Shown: positions 50,301 to 61,800 of the stretch, one piece after another
Numbering within the stretch: the first letter of the stretch is position 1
Layout: every line of letters begins with the position of its first letter
Source: Bugula neritina
Lineage: Eukaryota; Bryozoa; Gymnolaemata; Cheilostomatida; Bugulidae
NCBI GenBank assembly: GCA_964035545.1
Contig: OZ037771.1
Location: 13,272,980-13,336,979 of the forward strand
DNA length: 64,000 bases
Direction of reading: 5' to 3'
Translations under genes and position numbers: made by a program
The notes under the pieces: model-generated
Database searches by the model: none
The model's input: only the letters and a program-made list of their open reading frames with translations
What the model was told of the DNA's origin: nothing

Positions 50301-53300
50301 ACGCTTTGTGTGATTAGTAATATATGAGTCATACAGTTTGAGATTTTAAGGTTAATATTATATACAATGGATGAATATATGTTATCATTGTGACTCTGTG
50401 CTCATATCTATTGACCTTTTCTTGATATCATTGTTGGCGTTGCTAAAGACAAATGGTTTTATCTACCATGTTCACTTATCCTGTGGCATGTTACATAGTT
50501 CCTGGTGTAACTGTGAGAGTTAATGTTGGTACTCAGGCTATTTGGTACCACTCATTAAACTCTAAGGCTTTCTCTCTCGGTCTGTGCACTCAGCGTGTGA
50601 TGTGGTTACAAATTTAGAACATTCTATTACAGATGCGTGCGTTGGCTCTTTCCGTGCAGAAAGAAGCGTCCAGATTAGCCAATGATTCTCTCTCGGGAAT
50701 TGTGTCCTCCCTCAGTAAAACTATCGCCACCCTCACAAACAAGCAGAACGAGCTTAGGATCCTCTCCTATAAACTGTCAGAGGTTCAGTCAGTCATCACT
50801 TACTACACAGATAACGTTGGAAAACTGTCCAGTCCGGGCTTCGTCAAACTCGTCAACACGCTCGTTATGCCTGGTATGTATTGAACACACACCCACATGC
50901 ACAAACACATGCACACATGCACACAGGTGCATTTACTATAAGATGTGAATACAATTAGAAGGTACTTGTTATATATTTGTCTCTCAACTCTCTACTTGCA
51001 CTGCCTTGTATGAAACTAATCTTGGGTCCAATGTTGCATTTAGCCAAGGGCCACCCTGTGCGAACATTTAAACCATGAGTAGCAAAGGTGTCTACTGTAT
51101 GCGTTGAGAAAACATTCACACTTGTCGCTCAGCATTCTGAACGCAAGTGCGAATCGTCTCTGTCGTCGTCACCTAATTGGCTGGTAGTTATTTAGCGAGT
51201 CCAATTCTTTTATTTTAGTGCTATATTTCAGTAAATTGTGTTTTATTAAAAGCGAAAACGATTTAAAAATGAATGCTTTATTTATCACGCATCGCTGACG
51301 CTACAGTGGACACCTTTGCTACCCGCGATTTCAATTTTCGCATGCGAAAATACGCACAGTGTGGCCCTAGGCTTAGTGTTTTATGTGCCATGAGGTCCCT
51401 CCCTATTAACATAGCAGCTATAGATTGGCACCCAGCCAATATATAACTATAGTTCAATAATACCCTCAGCAACTAATAGCATGTGATGCGACGTTTAAAG
51501 GAGGTAGCAGTATGATGTTGTGTTAACCTCAACACGTCATTTAGTAACTTGAAACCTCTAAGTTCCTCGTATTCAACAGTTCTTAGCATGATTAGAAAGC
51601 TGATTAGAATCTACTGACTCTAGTTAGTACAATAACGTATGATGCAGATATAATGTACAGTTTAAGGAAACAAAAAAAATTGAAATGATTACTATTTGAC
51701 CCACATGTGTCCACAAAGCAAAATCACACACTAATTGTCTTGCTCCAGCACAGAATTTGTTTGTCTGATGCGCAAATCCTTATTAAATCAATTATTCTTG
51801 GTTTTTTTATCATGTAGAAAAGTGCTACACAGTAAATGAGATCTTAATCAATTCTTCTACCAACAAAATGAAAATTGCTTTTGTGAATTGAAAGGTACAA
51901 GTGGTGATATTTTACATGCATGTGTAAATGTAAAAAGGTGTTCATGTTTTATTTCTCCCCCCCCCCCCATGTCAAATTTGTTCATTAGCTGCAGCATCAA
52001 AGATATTATAGTTGTCCGAGTTAATAATTAGTCTTATATGTGCAAATTTATTTATAATAAGTAATGACTGAAGGTATATAAATTCAACTGTGTTAAGAAA
52101 ATCAAGTTATTATATTATAGCTGAAACAATTTACGAAAGCATTAAAATAGTTTCAAGCATTTTCCGAGTCCTTGAAATTGGCAATTCTCAGTACAAAAGA
52201 ACTTATTTACCAGATGTTTTATTCTATTGTTAAGTAAAAAACCGCCTTGAAAAATTGCAACCACTGGGATTAAAAGCAAGTTGTACATAATTATTATGCA
52301 CATATGTAGTATATAACTTGTAATTTCATGCCAGTAACACTGTACTTAAAATACATTTGCCAAAGACAGTTACAAATATTTTTGAGAAAGAATTAAGGCA
52401 GCACCAGTCTCAAAAGTCTATCCTATTTTATATTCTATTACTTGTGCGGCAGCGGTCCTGCTATGACAGCAGCTCATCATAACACCAGCTACGTGCACCT
52501 CATTGCACTATTATCTGAATTACAAGCTATTTTGACATTGATTGCAGAGAGTGGAAAGGTAAAGAAGTACAATGTTGGCAGAGTGGATTCCCTAGTAGCC
52601 AGATCCTGTGAATACATGGCATTAACCAAAGACAAGAATGTGATAGCTAGCAGTAACAATTCAGTAGAGTTATTCTCCCCTACCTCTAACACGCCTCTCA
52701 GCAGTCAGCTGCCTATTCCCGGCCACGTGTGCGGCATGCAGTGGTCCAATAACAGGCTCTACGCTATGGAGGAGTTAGGCGACACCGGGGCCAAAGTTCA
52801 CATATATGACGAACACTACGCCCAGTGGGGTAGCTGGTTGGTGCGTAAAAAGGTGTGTGATTTGGCGGTGAACAACGAACAGGTATACCTGTGCACCGCA
52901 ATGTGCAACATTCTTGTCTTTTCCACTGATGGACATTTCCAGTACGAGATTGAGGGAGACCTCGGTCAGCGAATCACACATCACTCCAAAGCAGACATGC
53001 TCGTCATAACTAATCATAGCAGCAATACCGTAACTTTCCTTAATGGTAGGACCAAGGAGGTGACGTGGACGGTAGAGGTGGAGAAGCCGTGGGGAGCTTA
53101 TGTTGATGAGTACGAGGCTATATGGGTGTGGTCTGAATTCAATCAGGAGTTTGAAATTTATGACAGCAAAGGTGAAGGTCAAGCTAGTTATCAATTCAGT
53201 CGTATATTATTGTGGTTAGAGTTTGCAAACCTAAAATATCCCAGTTGAATTTTAGATGGTAAGCTCTTTGGTGTGATGGAAGCATTACTGAGCTTAGAGT

Positions 53301-53663
53301 TATGTTGAATATGAGATGTTACGAGGTTTTATACTATGTACTTCACTGATAGTATAGATGAGTAATATTAATTTACTCAATTGTGTAAAAATTATATTGT
53401 GTTTATTTGATACCGTATTGCGATGAATTTTCTGCTATGTAACAAATTTTGCCTCATCTTATTTCCATGCGACAAAGTGGTTGTTGGAGTTGTGACATCG
53501 CATACAAAATTTAACATCCTATACTTTAGGTGAATTTGTCCAGAGTGCTGGACACCCAAAGATGATTGGAATTGGTGAAATCAACACCTGCTGTGTGCAC
53601 AGCGGTTACCTGTGGATTGGGTATGATGGGGGAATTCATCGTTTCGCTGTCGGATTTAACTAA
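47333..53663 (+). CDS. B-box zinc-finger, coiled-coil and beta-propeller-like protein (TRIM-like, no RING)
   Basis: Exons: 47333-47414 (tentative), 47900-48040, 49366-49453, 50150-50288, 50633-50873, 52548-53171, 53530-53663. The sum is 1449 nt, 482 aa. From 47900 on, the phases and open frames are consistent. The first exon is a guess: it starts at an ATG with an in-frame stop upstream and fits in phase, but its donor is weak. Exons 3 and 4 encode a Cys/His cluster (CQIDNCEKEIDGYC, CNQLTCYRC, then KCRMDSEHEF) that looks like a B-box. Exon 5 is a probable coiled coil. Exons 6 and 7 form short beta-rich repeats such as NNRLYAMEEL, VHIYDEHYAQW and GYLWIGYDGGIHRFAV, suggesting a propeller like the NHL or kelch type. 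No RING finger was found, so ubiquitin-ligase activity is not supported. I do not recognise a named orthologue. Confidence 0.7.
47700..47870. repeat. Tandem repeat, about 40-45 bp unit
   Basis: Three to four imperfect copies of a TTACTAAACACTGCATATTT unit with AATAATATTA spacers lie immediately before the acceptor at 47899. Confidence 0.85.
48062..48645. repeat. 23-bp minisatellite, about 25 copies
   Basis: The unit CTACTACACCCCTGTTCAGTTGT starts about 20 bp after the donor at 48041 in the B-box gene. Because 23 is not a multiple of three, several long open frames overlap here; none is a gene. Confidence 0.96.
48739..49216. mobile_element. MITE-like element with about 80-bp terminal inverted repeats
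   Basis: The left arm, 48739-48820, begins CTGAAAT and ends CCTCACAATAATAT. The right arm, 49137-49216, is its reverse complement with scattered differences. The centre is AT-rich with no transposase. It lies in an intron of the B-box gene. No target duplication was identified. Confidence 0.8.
51047..51368. mobile_element. MITE-like element with terminal inverted repeats
   Basis: The left end AGGGCCACCCTGTGCG pairs with the right end, which reads AGGGCCACACTGTGCG in reverse complement. A second internal pair, GTAGCAAAGGTGTCTACTGTA and its near reverse complement, lies about 50 bp in. The ends resemble hAT termini. It sits in the large intron of the B-box gene. No transposase was found. Confidence 0.75.
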
Positions 53664-55825
53664 TGATGACGTTCTACAAATTTGCTGATTCCACATATCA
53701 TATATTCAAGTGCAGTTTTTAAATACTATGCTGTGTAAATATTATATTATTTATATATAATATATATGCTATTAAAACTACATTAACCTGTGTGTACTAT
53801 GTTAGTGTTTTACCTCAGATTTTACTTTCAACAAATCACTGTTTATTCCTCCATTACTACTGTGACTTTTGAGAATTATGCCTTATAACCAATTTGATAT
53901 GAAATCATAAGGCATTACCAGTTGCCAACTTTTGCATAGCTTGAGCTCATAGTTTTGAGCTTGTAGTTTGGGACGCGGCTCCCTAAATAGTAAGTGAACA
54001 CTTAAATTTTGTTGCAAGTGTTTGTTAAACTTTTGCTAAAACATGATAGGTACTTTTAATGTCAACCTATATGTTTTGTTTTGAAAATGTGTTAAGTAGT
54101 TATCTCAAAAAGTAATTATAGGTTCACAAATTACCAGATTCAGTGTTAACACTTTTTTTTAGTACATGAGTCCAAGAATAGCCTGTCATTACTTATTGGC
54201 TAACAAAAAACAAGTTTAGTTTCACTCCGCGCCTAGCTTTTCATTCAAAGTGATTGGTTATGGGGTTTATTTTCCAATTCAACAGATAATGGGAGTTTTC
54301 AACTTGCAATTTATTTTTATAACATATTATAATAATATATATTAACATTGAGGCAACATTTTTTTCACATTTGTTATACTTAATCGAATGTTAATAGGTT
54401 TTTCTACATGATGCACTTTGCTGATATTATAGAAGAGGGCTATTGTATTTCTTTTTAAATATACTGCAGTGCCATTGATGATTTTAATGCCATTGGCTAA
54501 TAAAATAAAATTTTAAAGAAGTAAACAGTCTAAATATGCAAACTAATAAATAAATATAAATAAGTAATTTAATAATTGTATATAAACAGAAAATATTTCA
54601 ACTATTTCAAATAACTTTTTTATCCATAAAAATACACAAAAGAAGTTGAAGTACAATGCTTTGACATGAATATAAGCAGTTTATGACTTGTGATCGTCAA
54701 TTATGAGAGCAAATTAATAAAAATTCGATCTGCTGTCTATACAAAACCGCTCAATATTCACCGCTTTGCTTTGTTGCACAATTCTATATCTTATTAATTG
54801 AGATGTTGATCAATACTGAGTAGCAGACAACTCCTGAATATTGCCATCAAAGCAGTTTTCTGCCACGTGGCACTTTTACACCCTTAAAGAGCTTGAAACT
54901 CATAGTTTCTGATTAGAATAATACGCACTGCCTTTCCCACCGTGCAAGCACATTATACATTACATGAAGAAAGATGCATCTAAAGCAGGCATCCCTAAGA
55001 TATCAAATTTATCCTTGCATTACAGATTGTAAATATGATAGATTTCCCTACTATATAATTAACATTATCAATAAGTTTCAAAACTCCTTAACGATGTAAA
55101 AAGTGCTAGAAGTAAATGAAAACGAATTTGAAATTTGTTCCACAGTTGTTTTAGACAACTCAAGTAATTTTCTAAACTTGTGCCCAAAATTTATAGATTG
55201 TGTAGTGTATCTAGTAACAGTGACAGTTATAGACAAAACTATACATTTATTTTGTAGAAAGAAATTTAATTGTGTAATAACAACAAAAATACTAATAAAA
55301 CTAAAAAAGGATTTTGGCTCTCAAACATTAATCCAACTTAATAGAAATAGATAAAGTAATCACTTGTACAAAACAAGCCATGGCCAGACAAAACTATTCA
55401 ATTAATAAATGTCAGTAAATAACCTGATTATAAAACAGACCATGTTCTAGAAGTTTCTACGTGCTGCTTCTAAATGCACCACAACTAAAAGTAAAATATT
55501 ATGAGAAGCACCGAATTCAAACTTATAATCGTATAAAACTATCAACAGAACAGAACATCTTTGCACAGCCTAAAGTGAGTGACAATATTTCAGAAATAAA
55601 TAAGGGCTCAGCGAAAGTAATTTTTTATTTATAAGAGTTACCATAAAAAAGTCTATGAAAACTGCAACTGAGAAACTGTAGTAGCTTTTTTGTTTCCATG
55701 CTTAATCAGTTACTGTTACCATAGCTACTGTTACCATAGCTACTGTTACCATAGCTACTGTTACCATAGTTACTGTCACCATAGCTACTGCTACCATAGT
55801 TACTGTCACCTTAGTCGTCATTCAA
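53664..55825. other. Convergent intergenic region between the B-box and myotubularin genes
   Basis: No gene was recognised. ATTAAA at 53771-53776 is a candidate poly(A) signal for the B-box gene. Minus-strand AATAAA at 55624-55629 is one for the myotubularin gene. A 15-bp repeat lies at 55711-55810. An open frame at 55103-55354 has no recognisable features. Confidence 0.5.
55711..55810. repeat. 15-bp tandem repeat
   Basis: Six to seven copies of TACTGTTACCATAGC lie in the probable 3' flank of the myotubularin gene. Each copy holds GTTACCATAG, which resembles half of an RFX X-box. Confidence 0.9.
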
Positions 55826-58800
55826 TCATCTAATCTGCAGACGTTTTTTTGTTTTTACTTCCGAGCGCTTTTCTTCCAACGTGTCTCTCAGGCTGTTTCG
55901 GAGCAACAACAGTTCTTTATTCTTCAAGCTGATTGGCTCCTGTAAACACAAACCAATGTGAGGTACTACATTCTATTTACCAGGATTAATAGAGAGCATT
56001 CTATCCAATACAAAGTTATCTACATAGTAAAACCCATTCTATAATATAAAACTGACATGACTAAAACTGGCGTTTATTAGACTAATATTCATTAAACCTT
56101 CTTTTCTTCCCACGTCATGATAGATTAACTCATTCAAGTGCACACAACTACATGCTAGGTAGAACCATTAAAATTTCAACACTGTAAAGAGGCCAATTGA
56201 GGAGGTATGCAAATTGCCTACCTGAGGCCTCATCTTGGGATTCCAACGGAGATAGTAGCCTTTCCAGAGTTTGATTCTACGTAGACTGACCACCGGGTAC
56301 AGGACATGCGAGTGGAGGTAATCCACGTACAGCGGGTTCTTATAATCGTCAATGTGACTATTAATCATGGACCACAGGCTTTGCGTTTCCTGTCTAATCA
56401 TCTGTACAAAGTGACAATTTCAGTTAATGGCCAGAGTTATCCGCTCTCTGACATTACAAGCAGCTCTGTGTAGCTCTAACCATCTCAAACAGGCAAAGAT
56501 GATCGCATGTGCATTGTTTAAATCATATTCATATAAATTTTCCAATAGTGTTTTAGAAAAACTCAAATATATATATACTAGAGCATATTGACTGTTACAG
56601 TGACATCTGCGTGTTACTATGGTAACAAAAACAACTGCATAATAATTCAGAGGGATAAGCTGCAGATAAAATTAGGTTCAAATACAGCCGTAGTTAAAAT
56701 GGAACCATAGAGTTCCTATCACATCCAATGAGCTGGAAAACCAGTTATATTAGGGTAAAACATGAGCTAGGAGAGAGGTTTTACATAACCATGAGTCATA
56801 ACTGTATGACTCACCTCGTTTTGCCGCCATTGCTCGCTGTTGCCAAGGAAGGTACCGAAGAGGCAGCTGTACAAGTGGTCCAGTATTGTTATCAGCATAT
56901 GTTCATTGAACTCAAATGCCGTGGGAAACTGTAACACATCGCATCATGCATGGTGCTACACAAACAGTCTAAATGTATATTACTGTAATACACCTGGCCA
57001 GGTGAAGAGATATTCCAGCTTGTCAATTCTTTAGTTTTTATATGAGATCAGGTCGAAAGTATAAAAAAGTGCACAACGTCATTTCTGACGTGATTTTTAA
57101 AATTAAATTTTGATTAGAAATCTTAAAATAAACTCTAAAAACTTTGCTCTTTAATATTCATTACATTCCGTTATGCAGGTAATACGCTATGCAGTTGAAA
57201 AGAAAATGGTAGATGGTATGTAACAATGTGGAATTCAGATAATTATGCAACTACTTTTAACAGAAGCTTTAAAAATGAATCTATATTGGTTTAAGTTGAT
57301 AAAAGCTGATATCAGCACTGGTATATAACTGTACAAATAAACCCTTAAGTAGATGACACCTGATACATGGTAGATGACACATGATACATGGTAGATGACA
57401 CATAGTATATGACACATGATAGATGACACATGGTAGATGACACATGGTACATGGTGCATGTAACATAGTATATAGTACATGGCACCTGATACATGGTAGA
57501 TGACACCTGATACATGGTATATGACACCTGATACATGGTGTATGACACCTGATACATGGTACTTGACACATGTTACATAGTATATAGTACTTGACACATG
57601 TCACATACCTGAATTGTAACTTGCCAAACACAGTCTATAAACTGTAAAAAGACGGGTGATCTCTCAGAGTCCCCGTGTTTATCTTCCCCATGTCCAATTC
57701 TGTGGTTGAACTTATGGCCAAAACTTATCCATTCTTTTTCAATCAGAACTTCAAAGCCTAAAAAAATTAAGCCATTTTTAAAAATAATGCGTTTTGTTGA
57801 CTAGCTACATACAAGAAACATATGTGTTCATAATAGATTATACAGAAAAACTAAAATTTTTAACTTCTTTTGTAAATTTAAATTGGAAACTATGAAAACA
57901 AACAATTTATTATGTTTTAAAAATGCTATGAGCTGTAACAAGCACGAAGTACTTTCATTATGTGCAAACTTGATTATAAAGTTGAGTCTATAAATAATTA
58001 AATAAAATGATCGGCTTTGAAAAGCATTTAGGTTATTCCCTGTAAGTTGGTGGTAAAATCTGCTACTTTAAACTTAACAAAACAACTTTATTCACCCAAT
58101 AAATATTACATACATATTATAGTAGTTATATTTATTTCCCCAAATGTTTTTTAAAAATTAACACTATGCATAGCACACTGCAAAGCGTAAAGTTTGACGT
58201 AAAGTCTGCTATTGTCAATTAGTAAAAAGTCAAAATGGCTGAAGCAGATAAACCTGGAGAAAATATTGAAATAGAAGAACGGACGGTGGCAGCTGGGAGA
58301 GATATTGCCAGGTATGCCGAGAACAAACATGCAAATATCAATGATTCTGTAAAACCTGGGCTGAAAATAAGTGCTGAAAATAAATTCACCGTTACAGAAG
58401 GTTTTTTTCAAAATATATAGTTTTAGCTGGTTTAAGTAGTAGAAAATTATCAACCAGAGTATAGAATACATCAGCAATAAAAGAGCTACTGGCCATCAGA
58501 GCCCAGCTGCAACAAAAATAAATGCTGATAAATTATATTTCAGTACTTTGTACTTTGTAACTTGTAACTAGTAACTTGTGATTAGTAGTTAGTAATTAGT
58601 AAATAGTAGCTAGTAAGTAGTAAATAGTAGCTAGTAACTAGTAAAGAGTAGCTAGTAACTAGTAAATAATACCTAGTAAAAAAAGTTAATTAATTTGTAG
58701 TTTAGAAGCACTGACTTCAGCTGCAGCCTCGGAAGAACAACACCTGGAGTTGGTTTATGGCGCAAAACATGTCATAATGCTGTTTGTTCCAGTCAGTTTG

Positions 58801-61800
58801 TGCATGATGGTAGTGATTACTACAATTCACAGTGTCAGCTTCTTCTCAATAGATGATGGAAACTATTTGTAAGTTGAAAGAGAAATCCAGCTGATAGAGA
58901 ATTTGATTTGGTAATATTATGAAGCCATTCAGATCTAGCAAAATTTTTTCTATCAACAAAAATTGAAAGATGTATTAAACTCACCAAATACAAAGGTGAA
59001 ATATATTTTATAATTCAAGTTCTACGAACTCAATCACTCTGCCCCAGCTACTTAATTGTGATAGGCTATTGGTATTTATATTGTATTGGTTTAAATATTT
59101 TCTGTCAGTCCCAACACTCACTGCATCGTTAAGAGAGTGTAAGAATTACTCAATCTTAAAATAATAAATTTTATGATATAGGAAAACTAGAATGGCTTGT
59201 GTATGATGAAATGTTAAATAATGTGACTTTTGATTTTTTTACATGGTAGAATATACTTTTAAAATTATGCTACTTATAATCACTAAGCGTTGATACAAAA
59301 CCAAATCTGTACTAATAGAAGTCAAACAGCCATACACATTTTCTGAAACACTTCATTTTCAGAGTATACACTCCATTTCACCCAGAAGAAGATGACACTG
59401 GAGGACGAACGCTTGTGAAATCTGTACTGAATTCCCTAATAATTCTTGGAGTTGTCATCTTCATGACATTTGGACTCATCCTGCTCTACAAACTTAGATG
59501 CTACTATGTGAGCAGAAGCACTTTAAATAGTCTAAAGTTTGAAATCTATTCAACAGTGTATCAAAGTGGCTGTTAGTGTATCTTGTATTTGTGGTGCCCT
59601 TTTATGTTTGAAATAATAAATAATTAACAAAATGTTGATGCTTTCAGAGTGAAATCAGTAGAAGTTGACAACCCTAAGTTAAAAAATTAAACAGTTCAGT
59701 TCCTGATGAAACACTTTCACTCTTTTAGGTGATCCATGGATGGATAATTCTATCCTCAGTGATGCTTCTCTTTATGTTTGGTTTTGTGTATCTCCAGGAA
59801 TTGCTCAAGGCTTACAATATTCCCATGGATATTTTCTCAACCGTTTTCTGTCTGTTTAACTTTGGAGTTACGGGTAAGACTAAGCATGTTGCTACATTAG
59901 CAGTTGATGTGGAGTGAAGCTGCACAAAAGTTTGTAAAAAATTAAACTTTCATATTAATGTAACCTATTGCAGCTGTGATATGTGAACAAGAAATTAGAA
60001 CACATGCTTATTTGTAAAAGCTGTAGATTTAACAATTTGATATCGTGGTACTATAGCCACGTGTATAGCAAGTAACTAGTTGTGTGATACAACTTGTTGT
60101 TTTAGGAATTTTTGCAATACACTGGAAAGGGCCACTGATCTTACAGCAAGCCTATCTTATTCTATCTGCTTCCCTGATGTCTCTAATCTTCATCAGATAC
60201 ATGCCTGAGTGGACCTTATGGCTGGTACTGGCTCTACTGGCAATCTGGGGTAAAATATTTTACCAACATGACCATAAAACCTTACACCACATAATGTCGT
60301 TATATTGATGGTGAAAATGCCGCTTATTTGTCTACAATACCATTGTTCTGTAGATTTGGTTGCCGTGCTGGCACCTCATGGCCCGTTGAAGATGCTGGTT
60401 GAAACTGCCCATGAGAGAGGAGAGCAAGTAATGCCAGCTTTGATTTACTCGTGTGAGCAGATATTTTGTATATTATGTGAATGCATTTTTTTGCCTATTT
60501 GTGGTAGCAAGGTAGTTATAATTCATGCTGTGTTTCAGCAACTGTCCTCTACCCAATAATAAGCATGGCTAAACCAAACAATTCGAAACAGAGAAGATCA
60601 TCAAAGGCTGACAAACGAAAAGACCAAAGTAAACTGCCAGAGGAGTCAAATGTTACAGATCCAGGTTTGAAAAAAAGAATTTTATTTCGAATACAAATTC
60701 TGTTTTTAAAAAAAGTCTGCCACATTCAAGTGTGTGAAATGAATAGTAATATCCAAAGCAAAAATATTAATTTCTATCTTAAGTTACTCCTGGTTTTACT
60801 TCTAGTGCTCATGTTTACCACAATCTGCTGCATATTCTACAGGTGAAGTTAACGCTGAAATCAGAGGTTCAGAAGGAGGCAGTGAAGAACCAGATGAGAA
60901 TGAAGCAGAGAGAGAATTGAGACGCGCAAGGTAGTCTAACACATCCAAAGCAGATGTACTTTTGACATTACAAATACTTACCAGCAATTTTTGTATTATC
61001 GAAAACACTGCAGTTATCTTTTCAATGTGCTATTTGTATTATAGTGAAAGAATAGCTCAGTTAGAGCAGGATATTGAGGAAGTAGAAGAGAAGGGAGTAA
61101 AGTTGGGACTTGGTGATTTCATATTTTATAGCGTGCTGGTGGGCAAAGCTTCTGCGTCTCGCGAACCGACTACAACGATTGCCTGCTTCATCGGAATACT
61201 AATGGTACGAACCAATTATGACCGGTTGCAGCACAAGGCCAACATAATTTATTTGCGGCTAGCTAGATGAAAACTATCTGAGCTTTGTAGACTTATAAAA
61301 ATATATTTGTAGTATTTAAAACTTCTAATCAATTGAACAGTTATGTCACTTGTTCATTAAAATTTGATAACTAAAATTAAATTAGGCACATCAACCAAAA
61401 CAAATTAAATTTTAAATTGTTATTTAATTTTTAAATTTACAGGGACTTTTCCTGACTCTGGCAATTCTGGTGACGGTGAAAAAAGCGCTACCTGCTCTGC
61501 CCATATCAATCCTGTTTGGAATATCTTTCAACTTTGGCACTAACTATCTCATTGCACCCATGGTGCAAGAGATGGCAGCTAACCAAATTTTTGTCTAGTT
61601 GTCATAGTTACAAACCCTAATAAAACAGAGATCTCCACCTACAGTAGGCTTATAAGTAATTATTTGGCAATTGTACACAAATTTGGACACAACACAATTG
61701 CATTTACAACTTAAAATATAATGTAGGGTAAATTTCATGAACACAAAAAAGAGTAAAATGAAGAAACTTAACAAACATACCCTTAATAGTTCGATAGAAA

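Noticed and set aside
55103-55354. 83-codon plus-strand ORF
   Set aside because: Isolated, AT-rich, no domain, start or splice evidence; likely chance.
57235-57631. Three overlapping minus-strand repeat ORFs
   Set aside because: Produced by the 21-bp minisatellite; only the part from 57609 upward is a real exon.
58312-58420. Continuation of presenilin exon 1 to a donor at 58401
   Set aside because: It is phase-compatible with a later acceptor (58706) but uses a weak GTTTTT donor; the CAG/GTATGC donor at 58312 with acceptor 58700 is better. Not excluded.
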